A stretch of 64,000 nucleotides of DNA. Source: Oscillospiraceae bacterium. GTDB lineage: Bacteria > Bacillota > Clostridia > Oscillospirales > Oscillospiraceae. Both the position numbers and the translations under genes were made by a program. Numbering within the stretch: position 1 is the stretch's first letter; each line of letters begins with the position of its first letter. Below are positions 18,746-26,244 of the stretch, one piece after another. The stretch covers positions 1,503 through 65,502 of the forward strand of contig CAJTEA010000002.1 in NCBI GenBank assembly GCA_910575265.1, read 5' to 3'. The notes under the pieces were generated by a model. It ran no database searches. It was not told where the DNA came from and worked only from the letters and a program-made list of their open reading frames with translations.

Positions 18746-18776
18746 GACGCGCCCACCGGGCCTACCGGCCCCGTAG
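17103..18776 (+). CDS. Large serine recombinase without its own stop codon or ribosome site
   Basis: 557 residues. Catalytic domain about residues 20-170 with nucleophile Ser28 in YIRLSRDD and the conserved NLSRAFRN segment; recombinase domain (AFAPYGYRKDPEN; LWSPSTVSRMLQDPLYIGVL); zinc ribbon (CAGCG, then C-X9-C in the CRTRRDKSKTSC stretch); coiled coil (about 430-480) and a DUF4368-like end (LVKVIFVHEDKSIDIEF). The final residues (THRPP-like Pro-rich end) are read from the collagen gene. No AGGAGG precedes the ATG; the stop of the collagen head ends 8 bases before it, so reinitiation is the likely translation route. It would excise or move the element. Homology is certain; the developmental role is inference. 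Confidence 0.9.
   Translation: MARIRKPHESQTAPQQTVWKVGKYIRLSRDDGAAVSESVVNQDKILQDELSGFFEDGLYEVVDTYIDDGTSGTTDLERQDFQRMVQDVKRGRINCVIVKNLSRAFRNSANQGRFLEEFIPLYNTRFISLYQPRLDTFLDPEIVHSLEVSITGFLNEQYAYKTSVDVRRTFQHKRERGEFIGAFAPYGYRKDPENKNALLIDEEAARTVRDMFGWFVLEGMSKAGIAKRLNGYGIPNPAAYKRAKGLRYENPHCRHNDGLWSPSTVSRMLQDPLYIGVLRQGRQKVISYKIHRRISVPEQNWFVVENAVPAIIDRETFQAAQALHQRDTRAAPGKGEVYLFSGLLRCAGCGKSMARHTAKGLVYYQCRTRRDKSKTSCAKHSIRLDAVEETVLAAIQRQIDLVGSLDQLIGELNRAPAPPSETPRLATLLERRSSELEKAADTLDGLYVDWKNGEISHEQYLRMKLRLEEQYQRLQETIVRVQSECDAASQPSGAVHPDLAAFLTRRNITGLSRGLLTTLVKVIFVHEDKSIDIEFSFADPCRPVAHKPTRPPGLPAP
18746..18752 (+). repeat. Direct repeat / candidate attachment core, right copy
   Basis: GACGCGC at the point where the Gly-X-Y frame resumes. 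It is preceded by TTGCGCATAAACC, similar to the sequence before the other collagen-like fragment at 7100. Confidence 0.5.
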
Positions 18777-19009
18777 GTCCCGCCGGCGCGGCTGGCGCTG
18801 AGGGCCCCACCGGGCCTGCCGGGCCTGCCGGCGCGGCTGGCGCCGCCGGCGCGGAGGGGCCCACCGGGCCCACGGGACCCGCCGGACCCGCCATCACTCC
18901 CGGCCCCGCTGTGGCCAATCTGGATGACGGCACCGGAACCCCGGAGACTGTTGACAAGATCAACGAGCTGCTGGCCTCTCTGAGAACCGCCGGCGTCATC
19001 GCAACCTGA
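18746..19009 (+). pseudogene. Collagen-like protein, body and C-terminus (interrupted gene)
   Basis: In the frame starting GAC at 18746 the sequence reads DAPTGPTGPVGPAGAAGAEG and further Gly-X-Y triplets up to about 18897, then a non-collagen tail ITPGPAVANLDDG and a helical end VDKINELLASLRTAGVIAT, stop TGA 19007. TAA lies directly upstream in frame (18740), so it cannot be translated on its own. The tail type (ITPGPAVANL) is common at the end of Clostridia collagen-like proteins. Rejoined to the head at 17035 it would give a compact protein of about 106 residues. A terminator follows at 19020. Confidence 0.8.
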
Positions 19010-19019
19010 TTTCAGCCTT

Positions 19020-19054
19020 CCGGCGCTCCCATCCGGGGGCGCCGGTCTTTTTTT
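19020..19054 (+). terminator. Intrinsic terminator after the collagen-like gene
   Basis: CCGGCGC pairs with GCGCCGG and is followed by TCTTTTTTTT. It lies between the collagen-like gene and the glycosyltransferase gene. Confidence 0.8.
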
Positions 19055-19067
19055 AAAGGAGACTTTT

Positions 19068-20180
19068 ATGGGAACGTACAATGTATGCGTCTACGCTATC
19101 TGCAAAAATGAGGCCCAGTTCGCGGACCGCTGGATGGACTCCATGTCCGAAGCGGACTACATTGTGGTACTGGACACCGGCTCAGAGGACGGGACGGCGG
19201 AACTCCTGCGGGCCCGGGGGGCGGAGGTGACGGTGGAGGCGATCTCCCCCTGGCGGTTTGACACCGCCCGCAACCGCTCTCTGGAGCTTGTGCCGGAGGA
19301 CGCGGACATCTGTGTCTGCACCGATCTGGACGAGGTCTTCCGCCCCGGCTGGCGCGAGGCTCTGGAACGGGCCTGGACTCCCGGAGCGGGTCAGGCCTCC
19401 TACCAGTATACCTGGTCCTTCAACGCCGACGGCTCGGAGGGGGTGGTGTTCTGGTATGAGAAAATCCACACCCGCCACGGCTACCAGTGGGTTCACCCGG
19501 TCCATGAGGTGCTGAAATGGGTGGGCGAGGGCAGCCCCGGCCCCATCGTGACGGCCGAGGGGGTCCGGCTGGACCACCACCCAGACCCCGCCAAATCCCG
19601 AGCCCAGTACCTGTCTTTGCTGGAGTTGTCCGTTCAGGAGGAACCGAACGATGACCGCAACGTCCACTACCTGGGGCGGGAGTACATGTACAGAGGCCGC
19701 TGGGACGACTGCGTCCGCACATTGAAAAAGCATCTGAACATGGCCACCGCCGTGTGGCGGGACGAGCGGGCGGCTTCCATGCGGTATATCGCCAGGGCCT
19801 GCTGGAACAAAGGGGACACGGCCCAGGCCAGGGACTGGTATCTCCGGGCCATCACCGAGGCCCCCCATCTGCGGGAGCCCTATATCGACCTGGCTGTCAT
19901 GCTCTACGCCCTGGAGGAGTGGGACGGCGTACTATACTTCACCTCCTGCGCCCTGTCCATCACCATCCGGCCCCGGAGCTACATCTGCGAGGCCGCCGCC
20001 TGGGGCAGCCTGCCTCACGACCTGCGGTCCATCGCTTTTTACCACACCGGAGCCTATTCGGAAGCCCTGGCGGAGGTCAAAAAGGCTTTGGAGCTGGAGC
20101 CGGAGAACCAGCGCCTCCAAGCCAACCTGGAACTGATGGAGCAGGCCGCGAACAGGTCACAATTTACAGAAAAGACATGA
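19068..20180 (+). CDS. Glycosyltransferase family 2 with TPR-like C-terminal region
   Basis: 370 residues. N-terminal GT-A fold: VCVYAICKNEAQFADRWMDS, then VVLDTGSEDGTAELL and the metal-binding acidic motif CTDLDEVF. A helical, TPR-like region (about 215-360; YLGREYMYRGRWDDCVRTL, YIARACWNKGDTAQARDWYLRAI, YSEALAEVKKALELEPEN) probably binds the acceptor. Genes of this type lie beside collagen-like/BclA genes and glycosylate the threonine-rich repeats on spores in other Firmicutes. The same is likely here, as it follows the collagen-like gene by 59 bases. AAAGGAG precedes the ATG. Confidence 0.85.
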   Translation: MGTYNVCVYAICKNEAQFADRWMDSMSEADYIVVLDTGSEDGTAELLRARGAEVTVEAISPWRFDTARNRSLELVPEDADICVCTDLDEVFRPGWREALERAWTPGAGQASYQYTWSFNADGSEGVVFWYEKIHTRHGYQWVHPVHEVLKWVGEGSPGPIVTAEGVRLDHHPDPAKSRAQYLSLLELSVQEEPNDDRNVHYLGREYMYRGRWDDCVRTLKKHLNMATAVWRDERAASMRYIARACWNKGDTAQARDWYLRAITEAPHLREPYIDLAVMLYALEEWDGVLYFTSCALSITIRPRSYICEAAAWGSLPHDLRSIAFYHTGAYSEALAEVKKALELEPENQRLQANLELMEQAANRSQFTEKT

Positions 20181-20250
20181 TTCCGCCGAGACGCTCTGCT
20201 ATGATGGACCTGTCCTCCCACCGCGGCGGAGGACAGGAAAGGAGAATCCA

Positions 20251-20922
20251 ATGAAACGAACGTTTGCGATCGCCTGCGCTCTGGCGCTGGCCCTGACCGC
20301 CTGCTCCGGCGGCAGCTCATCTTCCTCTCAGAACGGCGGCACGTCCAGCGCCCAGTCTGGTCCGGCCGGGTCTGAGAGCATGTCCGGCTCCCAGTCCACC
20401 CCGGCAGGGTCCGCGGGCGCGTCCAGCTCCCAGCCCGATCCGGCCGGGGCCGAGAGCGCGTCCAGCTCCCAGCTGGGAGAGACGCGGACCGCCACCCTGT
20501 ATATCGGGATGGACGGCCAGTTTTCCGAGTATCCCCTGGAAACCAGCGAGGAAATCACCCCCACGCTTCTGGTGGAGGAGATGGCCAGACTGACCGGCTG
20601 GAATCTGGACCTGGATGATGAGGTCATCAGCGGCAAGGGCGGCATTACCGTCACCTTTGCGGATACCTGTGCCCTCTTCGCGGGCCCGCCCGACCCACAG
20701 AAGGACGAGTTTCACGTATTTGCCGCCGACGAGCTGGATCGGAAAATTCTGGACAGCGTGAAAAAGACGCTGCAAAACTGGGCGGTGGTCCCCGGCCTGG
20801 GCGACCCGGACAGCGTGGATATCTACTTCTCCGCTCCCGGCGGCGGCGATTTGGTGCTGGAAAACATCGGGGTGACCATCCCCTTCACCGAGCCCTACCG
20901 GTCCTTCCCCAATCCTCAGTAA
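20251..20922 (+). CDS. Ser-rich lipoprotein, possible GerMN-like domain
   Basis: 223 residues. Signal peptide with lipobox LTAC (Cys18), then a low-complexity Ser/Gly/Ala/Gln linker to about residue 76 built of four imperfect repeats (PAGSESMSGSQ, PAGSAGASSSQ, PAGAESASSSQ), then a folded domain starting TATLYIGMDGQFSEYPLE. The domain's strand-helix pattern resembles GerMN but is not convincing. AAAGGAG lies upstream. It is followed by a bidirectional terminator. Confidence 0.7.
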   Translation: MKRTFAIACALALALTACSGGSSSSSQNGGTSSAQSGPAGSESMSGSQSTPAGSAGASSSQPDPAGAESASSSQLGETRTATLYIGMDGQFSEYPLETSEEITPTLLVEEMARLTGWNLDLDDEVISGKGGITVTFADTCALFAGPPDPQKDEFHVFAADELDRKILDSVKKTLQNWAVVPGLGDPDSVDIYFSAPGGGDLVLENIGVTIPFTEPYRSFPNPQ

Positions 20923-20924
20923 AC

Positions 20925-20957
20925 AAAATCAGGCCCGCCGGCGGCGGGCCTGATTTT
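20925..20957. terminator. Bidirectional intrinsic terminator
   Basis: AAAATCAGGCCCGCC and GGCGGGCCTGATTTT form a 15 bp perfect stem between the convergent lipoprotein and hydrolase genes. Confidence 0.85.
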
Positions 20958-21883
20958 TATGTCAGCTTGCTCTCGATCCAGGCCAGCAGATCGTCAAAGA
21001 CCTCCTGCCGGTTGATCTCGTTGAACATCTCATGGCGGCCGCCGGGATAGAGCTTTACCGTCACATCCCCGCACCCGGCGGAGCGGAACATCTTCTCCAC
21101 CTTCCGCACCCCGGCGCCCATGGAACCCACCGGGTCGCGGTCACCGGACAGGAAATAGACTGGGGTGCCCTTGTTCATTTTGGCCAGATTCCCCTTGTCG
21201 GCGATAAACTGAAGGCCCCCCATCATGTCCCGGAACATGGCGACCGTTGGCATAAAATTGCACAGCGGGTCGGCCAGAGCGAGGTCCACCTGGGCCTCGT
21301 CCCGGCTGAGCCAGTCAGAGGGGGTGCGGTTGGGCCTGAAGGCCCGGTTGTAGGCCCCCAGGGACAGGTCGTTGACCAGCCCGCTCACGTGGTCGGGACC
21401 CCGGAGCCTGCACAGGGTCCCGGACAGAGCCTTGCCCGAGGCCACGGCGGCGGCGGACTCCTGGCCCGTTCCGGACAGGACGGCGGCGTCCACCGTGCCC
21501 GGCCAGCGGATCAGGTAGGTCCGGGTCAGGAAAGAGCCCATGGAGTGACCCAGAATCACATAGGGCAGCTTGGGATACTTCTCCCCCTCCAGTTCCCGCA
21601 GGCGGCGGATGTCCCGGGCCACCAGATCCCAGCCGTTTTTAGGCCCGAAATAGCCAAACTTGCCACCGGCGGTGAGGCCGTGGCCCAGGTGGTCCTCTCC
21701 ACAGACCACATATCCATGGGCGGCCAGGAACCGGGCCACCGGATCGTAGCGTCCGATATGCTCCGCCACTCCGTGGACGAGCTGCGCCACGCCCCGGGGT
21801 GTTCCCTCCGGCACCCACTCTCTGGCGTGAATGGTGTGGATGCCGTCGGAGGAGGGATAGGAAAATTCCATGGTCTGGATCAT
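20957..21883 (-). CDS. Alpha/beta hydrolase, monoacylglycerol lipase-like
   Basis: 308 residues of the serine aminopeptidase S33 / lysophospholipase type. Oxyanion-hole region QLVHGVAEHIGRYDPVARFL, the cap-entry motif GEDHLGHGLT, and the nucleophile elbow GHSMGS (Ser about 115). Asp in SGDRDPVG and His in PGGRHEMFNE complete the triad. Likely a cytosolic esterase acting on lipid esters; no signal peptide. Its start follows a weak upstream region (ATGAT, 21883) without a near neighbour, so it is probably monocistronic. Confidence 0.88.
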   Translation of the reverse strand: MIQTMEFSYPSSDGIHTIHAREWVPEGTPRGVAQLVHGVAEHIGRYDPVARFLAAHGYVVCGEDHLGHGLTAGGKFGYFGPKNGWDLVARDIRRLRELEGEKYPKLPYVILGHSMGSFLTRTYLIRWPGTVDAAVLSGTGQESAAAVASGKALSGTLCRLRGPDHVSGLVNDLSLGAYNRAFRPNRTPSDWLSRDEAQVDLALADPLCNFMPTVAMFRDMMGGLQFIADKGNLAKMNKGTPVYFLSGDRDPVGSMGAGVRKVEKMFRSAGCGDVTVKLYPGGRHEMFNEINRQEVFDDLLAWIESKLT

Positions 21884-21945
21884 GTGTTACCTCATTTCCG
21901 CTCCAAGAGCGTTTTTTCCTAGTTTACCCCAGAAGCGGAGCGCCG

Positions 21946-22809
21946 TCAAGCCATCTGTTCCAGCAGCGAACGGATGGTCCCGGCGTGAAACGCCCCCTCC
22001 TGTGCCAGCTCCAGGTAGAGCTCCTTCAGACAGGGGTCGGAGGTGTCTTGAGCTGCCTGTCTGTTGTTCCGCTCCCACCGCTGCTCCCAGACGAACTGCT
22101 GGCGCAGGGCCAGGGACAGAGAGGAGGGCAGCCTGGCCTCAGGGCATTTGGGGCTGTACCGTTTGCCAGTGATGAGGAAATAGGCGGCGGACAGCCGGCG
22201 GAAGGCCATACGGTGGTCGCCGGCCAGAGCGGACAGGGCTTTGGCGCAGGAACCGCTGGCGCGGCGGGCCATGGCCTGAGCGGCGGCGGCTCCTTCCCGG
22301 GCCAGCGTCATCAGCCCCTCCAGCTGCCCGCTGTCCCCCTGGGAGGCCTCCCCCAGGCACAGGTCCGGCTGTTCAGGGAGGGTGCGCTCCCCGGACAGCC
22401 TCGGGCACGCGGGACACTCCGGGCACGGGGGACAGCCCAGGCACTCCTGGCAGTCAGGCACCTGGGGCTGCGCCGGGCATTCCGGGACAGGCGGCTGGGT
22501 CGGACACTCCGGGACAGGCGGCTGGGTCGGACACTCCGGGACAGGCGGCTGGGTCGGACACTCCGGGATGGGCGACTGGGTTGGGCATTCCGGGACGAGC
22601 GGCTGCGTTTGGCACTCCGGGACAGGCGGCAGATCGGGATTTTCCGGCTGTTCTCCCTGGGACGGCTCCGCGGGCAGAGCGGCTTCCGGAGGGATGGAGG
22701 GCTCGGCCGGAACGGCCTGACCGGGCATCACCCGGTCCCAGACGCGCCGGAAGGCCGCCGGGTCCACATTCTGCCCGGCCAGCGCGGGCATATCAACTTT
22801 CAGTTCCAT
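21946..22809 (-). CDS. Ferritin-like protein with Cys-Pro tandem repeats
   Basis: 287 residues in three parts. N-terminal about 60 residues (MELKVDMPALAGQNVDPAAF). Then about 7 tandem 9-residue repeats of the form PPVPECPTQ (about residues 60-120), followed by more Cys-rich sequence (CQECLGCPPCPECPACP). The C-terminal 125 residues look like a helical ferritin-like domain seen in Clostridia coat-type proteins (LMTLAREGAAAAQAMARRA, HRMAFRRLSAAYFLITGKRY, YLELAQEGAFHAGTIRSLLE). Metal ligands are not obvious. The Cys-Pro repeats suggest a cross-linked coat or surface protein. AAAGGAG stands before the ATG. Confidence 0.7.
   Translation of the reverse strand: MELKVDMPALAGQNVDPAAFRRVWDRVMPGQAVPAEPSIPPEAALPAEPSQGEQPENPDLPPVPECQTQPLVPECPTQSPIPECPTQPPVPECPTQPPVPECPTQPPVPECPAQPQVPDCQECLGCPPCPECPACPRLSGERTLPEQPDLCLGEASQGDSGQLEGLMTLAREGAAAAQAMARRASGSCAKALSALAGDHRMAFRRLSAAYFLITGKRYSPKCPEARLPSSLSLALRQQFVWEQRWERNNRQAAQDTSDPCLKELYLELAQEGAFHAGTIRSLLEQMA
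22457..22630 (-). repeat. 27 bp tandem repeats encoding a 9-residue Cys-Pro unit
   Basis: Starts of the GGGACAGGCGG-type unit fall at 22484, 22511, 22538, 22565, 22592 and 22619, exactly 27 bases apart; the second and third are identical and the others have diverged. The unit encodes PPVPECPTQ on the minus strand. Confidence 0.88.
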
Positions 22810-22875
22810 ATTTTAAACTCCTTTGCTTGCAGATGTATGGCGGGGACTATCTCATTCTATGTTCTTCCCCGGGGC

Positions 22876-22904
22876 TTGCGCGGCGGAACAAAACGTGATA
22901 CAAT
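22876..22904 (+). promoter_or_regulatory. Sigma-A promoter of the thioesterase gene
   Basis: TTGCGC (22876-22881), 17 bases, TACAAT (22899-22904), about 35 bases upstream of the start codon. Confidence 0.6.
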
Positions 22905-22944
22905 ACCTGAAATTTCCCAAAACCGCGGAAAGGATGGAGCAGGT

Positions 22945-23352
22945 ATGGAACAGGAACGGAGCTCGCTTTTTCACATCATCAACGCGGAGCACCAATTCAA
23001 CTATGAAAACGGGATCACCCTTACTTACGTGGAACCCGGCCTCACCCGCGGAGTCCTTCGGGCCGGACCGGATTCCGTCAACCCGGAGGGACATATCCAT
23101 GGCGGGGCCATCGCCACCCTGGCGGATACGGTGGCCGGCTGCTGCGCCTGCTCAACGGGCGGCGACTGCGTGACCTCCTCCAGCACCCTCGAATACCTGC
23201 GCCCCGCCACAGGCGACCTGTTCTGCCAGGCCGTCCCCAAAAAGCTGGGTCGGCACCTGTCCGTCATTCAGGTGACGATTACGGATACAGCGGAAAAAAC
23301 AGTGGCAACCGGCACCTTCACTTTCTTTATGACCGAACCGGGACAGGAGTGA
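22945..23352 (+). CDS. PaaI-family hot-dog thioesterase
   Basis: 135 residues, typical of PaaI/YdiI-type acyl-CoA thioesterases that hydrolyse acyl- or aryl-CoA. The signature GHIHGGAIATLADTVAGCCAC holds the catalytic region, followed by the hot-dog strands (SSSTLEYLRPATGDLFCQAVPKKLGRHL). The start at 22945 is chosen for similarity to the family; GGAGCAGGT lies just upstream. A much longer open frame continues upstream on this strand but only mirrors the ferritin-like gene. It faces the NSS transporter gene across a hairpin. Confidence 0.88.
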   Translation: MEQERSSLFHIINAEHQFNYENGITLTYVEPGLTRGVLRAGPDSVNPEGHIHGGAIATLADTVAGCCACSTGGDCVTSSSTLEYLRPATGDLFCQAVPKKLGRHLSVIQVTITDTAEKTVATGTFTFFMTEPGQE

Positions 23353-23386
23353 CGGCCAACTCTATCAGGCGGGATTTATACAGATG

Positions 23387-23421
23387 AGCAGCCCCCGCGC
23401 CGTAACGGCGCGGGGGCTGCT
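23387..23421. terminator. GC-rich hairpin between convergent genes
   Basis: AGCAGCCCCCGCGCC and its complement form a perfect 15 bp stem. T runs are weak, so it may work as a transcription roadblock rather than a classic terminator. Confidence 0.55.
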
Positions 23422-23425
23422 GTGC

Positions 23426-24811
23426 TCACTTCGGTCCAAATTGATTCCAGTACCCCATCACAAAGATGAACAGCACGATCAGGGGCAGGACATAGCTGAC
23501 ATAGACGCGAACTCCCTTGGGGAAGCGCGGGCCGTCTCCCTGGTTGGCCTCCGCCAGGAACCGCTCCCAGCCCCAGCCCCTCTTCCGGGTGCAGAACAGC
23601 AGATAGACCAGCGAGCCCAGGGGCAAAATGTTCTGCGATACCAAAAAGTCCTCAATTCCGGACACGTCCATCCCAAGCACAGTAAAGCCGGACCACAGGT
23701 TAGAGCCCAGCACGCAGGGCATGGACAGCAGGAACACCCCCACCAGATTGATCAGCACCGCCTTTTTGCGGCTGACCCACCAGCGGTCCATGGTAAAGGA
23801 AATAATATTCTCAAACACGGCGATTACTGTGGACAGAGCGGCGAAGGACAGGAACAGGAAGAAGGCGCCGCCCCACAGCCGGCCCATAGGCATGGCGTTG
23901 AAGATGTTGGGCAGGGTGACAAAGACCAGAGCGGGGCCCTCCCCGGTGGACACGCCGAAGGCGGAGCAGGCGGGGAAAATAATCAGGCCCGCCACAAAGG
24001 CCACGCAGGTATCCAGCACACCGACGCGCAGGGCTTCCCCCGCCAGCCGGTGCTCCTTGCCGATGTAGCTGCCGAAAATCGCGATGGCCCCGATGCCCAG
24101 GGACAGGGTGAAGAAGGCCTGCCCCATAGCGGCAAAGACCGCCTCCCCTAAAATAAATCTGCCCTCCGCGTCGTAGACCAGATCGCGGAAATTGGGCCGG
24201 AGATAGAACCGCAGACCCTCTCCCGCCCCCTCCAGCAGGACAGAGTTCACCGCCAGCACCACCATCAGGGCCAGCAGGCAGATCATCATCACCTTATTAA
24301 CCCGTTCCACGCCGTTGCGCAGCCCCTGGGCGCACACCAGCATGCCGATGGCGATTACGACGGTCATATAGACCGTCATAGTGACCGGCCGGCTCAGCAG
24401 GTCGCTGAATTTGTCCGCCACGCCCGAGGCGTCCAGACCGGCAAAGCCGCCCCGAAGCATTTCCACAAAGTAGTACAGCAGCCACCCGGCGATAACGGTG
24501 TAGAACATCATCAGCAGATAGTTCCCGGCAAAGCCGACGTAGCTGTACCAGTGCCATCGGCTCCCCTTCGGCTCCAGGCGCTGAAAGGACAGGGCGATGC
24601 TCCGCTGGCTGGCCCGACCTACGGCCAGCTCCATAACCATGACGGGCAGCCCCAGAATCACCAGAAACAGCAGATACAGCAGCACAAAGGCCGCTCCGCC
24701 GTACTTCCCCGTGATATAGGGAAACCGCCACACATTGCCCAAACCGATGGCACAGCCCGCCGAGATGAGCACAAAGCCCAGGCGGGACGAAAAGGTCTCT
24801 CTTTTATCCAA
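23426..24811 (-). CDS. Sodium-dependent transporter, NSS/SNF family
   Basis: 461 residues with about 11-12 hydrophobic helices. The first helix carries the family signature (SRLGFVLISAGCAIGLGNVWRFP) with the unwound substrate/Na+ site, followed by GKYGGAAFVLLYLL. Bacterial members such as LeuT import amino acids with Na+. The substrate cannot be assigned. The ATG at 24811 is followed by MDKRETFSSR; an AGGAGG-like site lies before it. The gene is divergent from the radical SAM repair gene. Confidence 0.9.
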   Translation of the reverse strand: MDKRETFSSRLGFVLISAGCAIGLGNVWRFPYITGKYGGAAFVLLYLLFLVILGLPVMVMELAVGRASQRSIALSFQRLEPKGSRWHWYSYVGFAGNYLLMMFYTVIAGWLLYYFVEMLRGGFAGLDASGVADKFSDLLSRPVTMTVYMTVVIAIGMLVCAQGLRNGVERVNKVMMICLLALMVVLAVNSVLLEGAGEGLRFYLRPNFRDLVYDAEGRFILGEAVFAAMGQAFFTLSLGIGAIAIFGSYIGKEHRLAGEALRVGVLDTCVAFVAGLIIFPACSAFGVSTGEGPALVFVTLPNIFNAMPMGRLWGGAFFLFLSFAALSTVIAVFENIISFTMDRWWVSRKKAVLINLVGVFLLSMPCVLGSNLWSGFTVLGMDVSGIEDFLVSQNILPLGSLVYLLFCTRKRGWGWERFLAEANQGDGPRFPKGVRVYVSYVLPLIVLFIFVMGYWNQFGPK

Positions 24812-24900
24812 ATGATTTGCCTCCTTTTATGACACAGTGCTTCTATTTTACCCATTTGTCCGCTGTGGGTCAATACCCTCTTTTTCTGAGAATTTTCCTC

Positions 24901-24928
24901 TTGACAGAGAAATTTTTCGCGCTATAAT
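24901..24928 (+). promoter_or_regulatory. Sigma-A promoter of the radical SAM repair operon
   Basis: Consensus TTGACA (24901-24906), 16 bases, TATAAT (24923-24928). Confidence 0.85.
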
Positions 24929-24947
24929 GATAGTACATAAGTTCTAT

Positions 24948-24961
24948 CGAACGTAGTTTCG
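24948..24961 (+). promoter_or_regulatory. LexA (SOS) operator
   Basis: CGAACGTAGTTTCG fits the Firmicutes SOS box CGAACN4GTTCG except for one base (T for G at position 10). It lies 20 bases downstream of the -10 box and 14 bases before the start codon, a position where LexA would block transcription. Confidence 0.7.
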
Positions 24962-24975
24962 TCTGGGAGGACTCT

Positions 24976-26241
24976 ATGGAACTGTTGGACAAACTGAACA
25001 TCCTGGCCGACGCGGCCAAATACGACGCGGCTTGTACCTCCAGCGGACTGGACCGCTCCGGCCGGCCCGGGACCATCGGAAACACCACCCTGGCCGGATG
25101 CTGCCACTCCTTTTCGGCGGACGGGCGGTGCGTCTCTCTGCTGAAGGTGCTCCAGACCAATTTCTGCGTCTACGACTGCCAGTACTGCGTCAACCGCCGG
25201 TCCAACGACGTGCCCCGGGCGGCCTTCACTCCGGAGGAGCTGTGTGAGCTGACTATGGGCTTCTACCGCCGCAACTACATTGAGGGGCTGTTCCTCTCCT
25301 CGGCGGTGATCCAGAACCCGGACTACACCACCGAGCTGATGATCAAAACGCTGCGCATTTTGCGGGAAACACACCGCTTCGGCGGCTATATCCACGCCAA
25401 GGCCATCCCGGGGGCGGACCCGCTGCTCACCCGGCGGCTGGGGCTGCTGGCCGACCGGCTGAGCGTGAATATTGAGCTGCCCTCCTCCCCAAGCCTGGCC
25501 CTGCTGGCTCCAGATAAGAAAAAAGAGGCGATCCTCACCCCCATGGGCCAGATTCGGGACGGCATCTCCCAGTCCAGGCAGGAGCTGGCCGTCTACCGCC
25601 ACGCCCCCCGGTTCGCCCCGGCGGGGCAGTCCACCCAGATGATCGTGGGGGCCACCCCGGAGAGCGACCGGCACATTCTCACCCTCACCCAGGCCCTCTA
25701 CGACCGCTATCAGCTCAAGCGGGTGTTTTACTCCGCCTACATGCCCGTGTCCTCCAGTCCGCTGCTGCCAGTGCCGGAGGGCTTTCAGCCTCCGCTGCTC
25801 CGGGAGCACCGGCTGTACCAGGCGGACTGGCTGCTGCGCTACTATCACTTCCGGGCGGAGGAGATCCTGGACGAGACTCAGCCCGACCTTGACCCCCGGA
25901 TGGATCCAAAGTGCTGCTGGGCCCTGCGGCACCTGGAATTTTTCCCGGTGGAGGTCAACAGGGCTGACTACGAGGCCCTGCTCCGGGTCCCCGGCCTGGG
26001 GGTGCGGTCCGCCAAGCGCATTTTGACCGCCCGGCGGGTGGGGCCTCTCAGCTTCGAGGGGCTGAAGCGCCTGGGGGTGGTGCTGAAACGGGCCCAGTAT
26101 TTCCTCACCTGCTCCGGAAAAATGATGCGAGGGCTCCAGGTCAATGAGGACGGGCTGCTCCGCCATCTGGTCTCCCTGGAGGCCCCCGCCCTGGCACCGC
26201 CCATGCCGGAACAGCTTTCGCTGTTCGGCGACGCTGTATAG
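24976..26241 (+). CDS. Putative DNA modification/repair radical SAM protein
   Basis: 421 residues, the TIGR03916 type found with uracil-DNA glycosylase-linked clusters and distantly related to spore photoproduct lyase. The radical SAM cluster motif is CVYDCQYC (CX3CX2C, about residues 64-71). A C-terminal helix-hairpin-helix (VPGLGVRSAKRILTARR) should bind DNA. Expected role is radical chemistry on damaged DNA; the substrate is unproven. GGGAGG precedes the ATG, and the promoter carries a LexA box. The next gene starts 3 bases after its stop. Confidence 0.9.
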   Translation: MELLDKLNILADAAKYDAACTSSGLDRSGRPGTIGNTTLAGCCHSFSADGRCVSLLKVLQTNFCVYDCQYCVNRRSNDVPRAAFTPEELCELTMGFYRRNYIEGLFLSSAVIQNPDYTTELMIKTLRILRETHRFGGYIHAKAIPGADPLLTRRLGLLADRLSVNIELPSSPSLALLAPDKKKEAILTPMGQIRDGISQSRQELAVYRHAPRFAPAGQSTQMIVGATPESDRHILTLTQALYDRYQLKRVFYSAYMPVSSSPLLPVPEGFQPPLLREHRLYQADWLLRYYHFRAEEILDETQPDLDPRMDPKCCWALRHLEFFPVEVNRADYEALLRVPGLGVRSAKRILTARRVGPLSFEGLKRLGVVLKRAQYFLTCSGKMMRGLQVNEDGLLRHLVSLEAPALAPPMPEQLSLFGDAV

Positions 26242-26244
26242 GAG

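Noticed and set aside
22457-22630. Regular 27 bp repeats as a possible CRISPR array
   Set aside because: Units are contiguous without spacers and encode in-frame PPVPECPTQ.
21799-22944. Long plus-strand open frame ahead of the thioesterase
   Set aside because: Composition mirrors the ferritin-like gene on the other strand; the thioesterase family starts at 22945.
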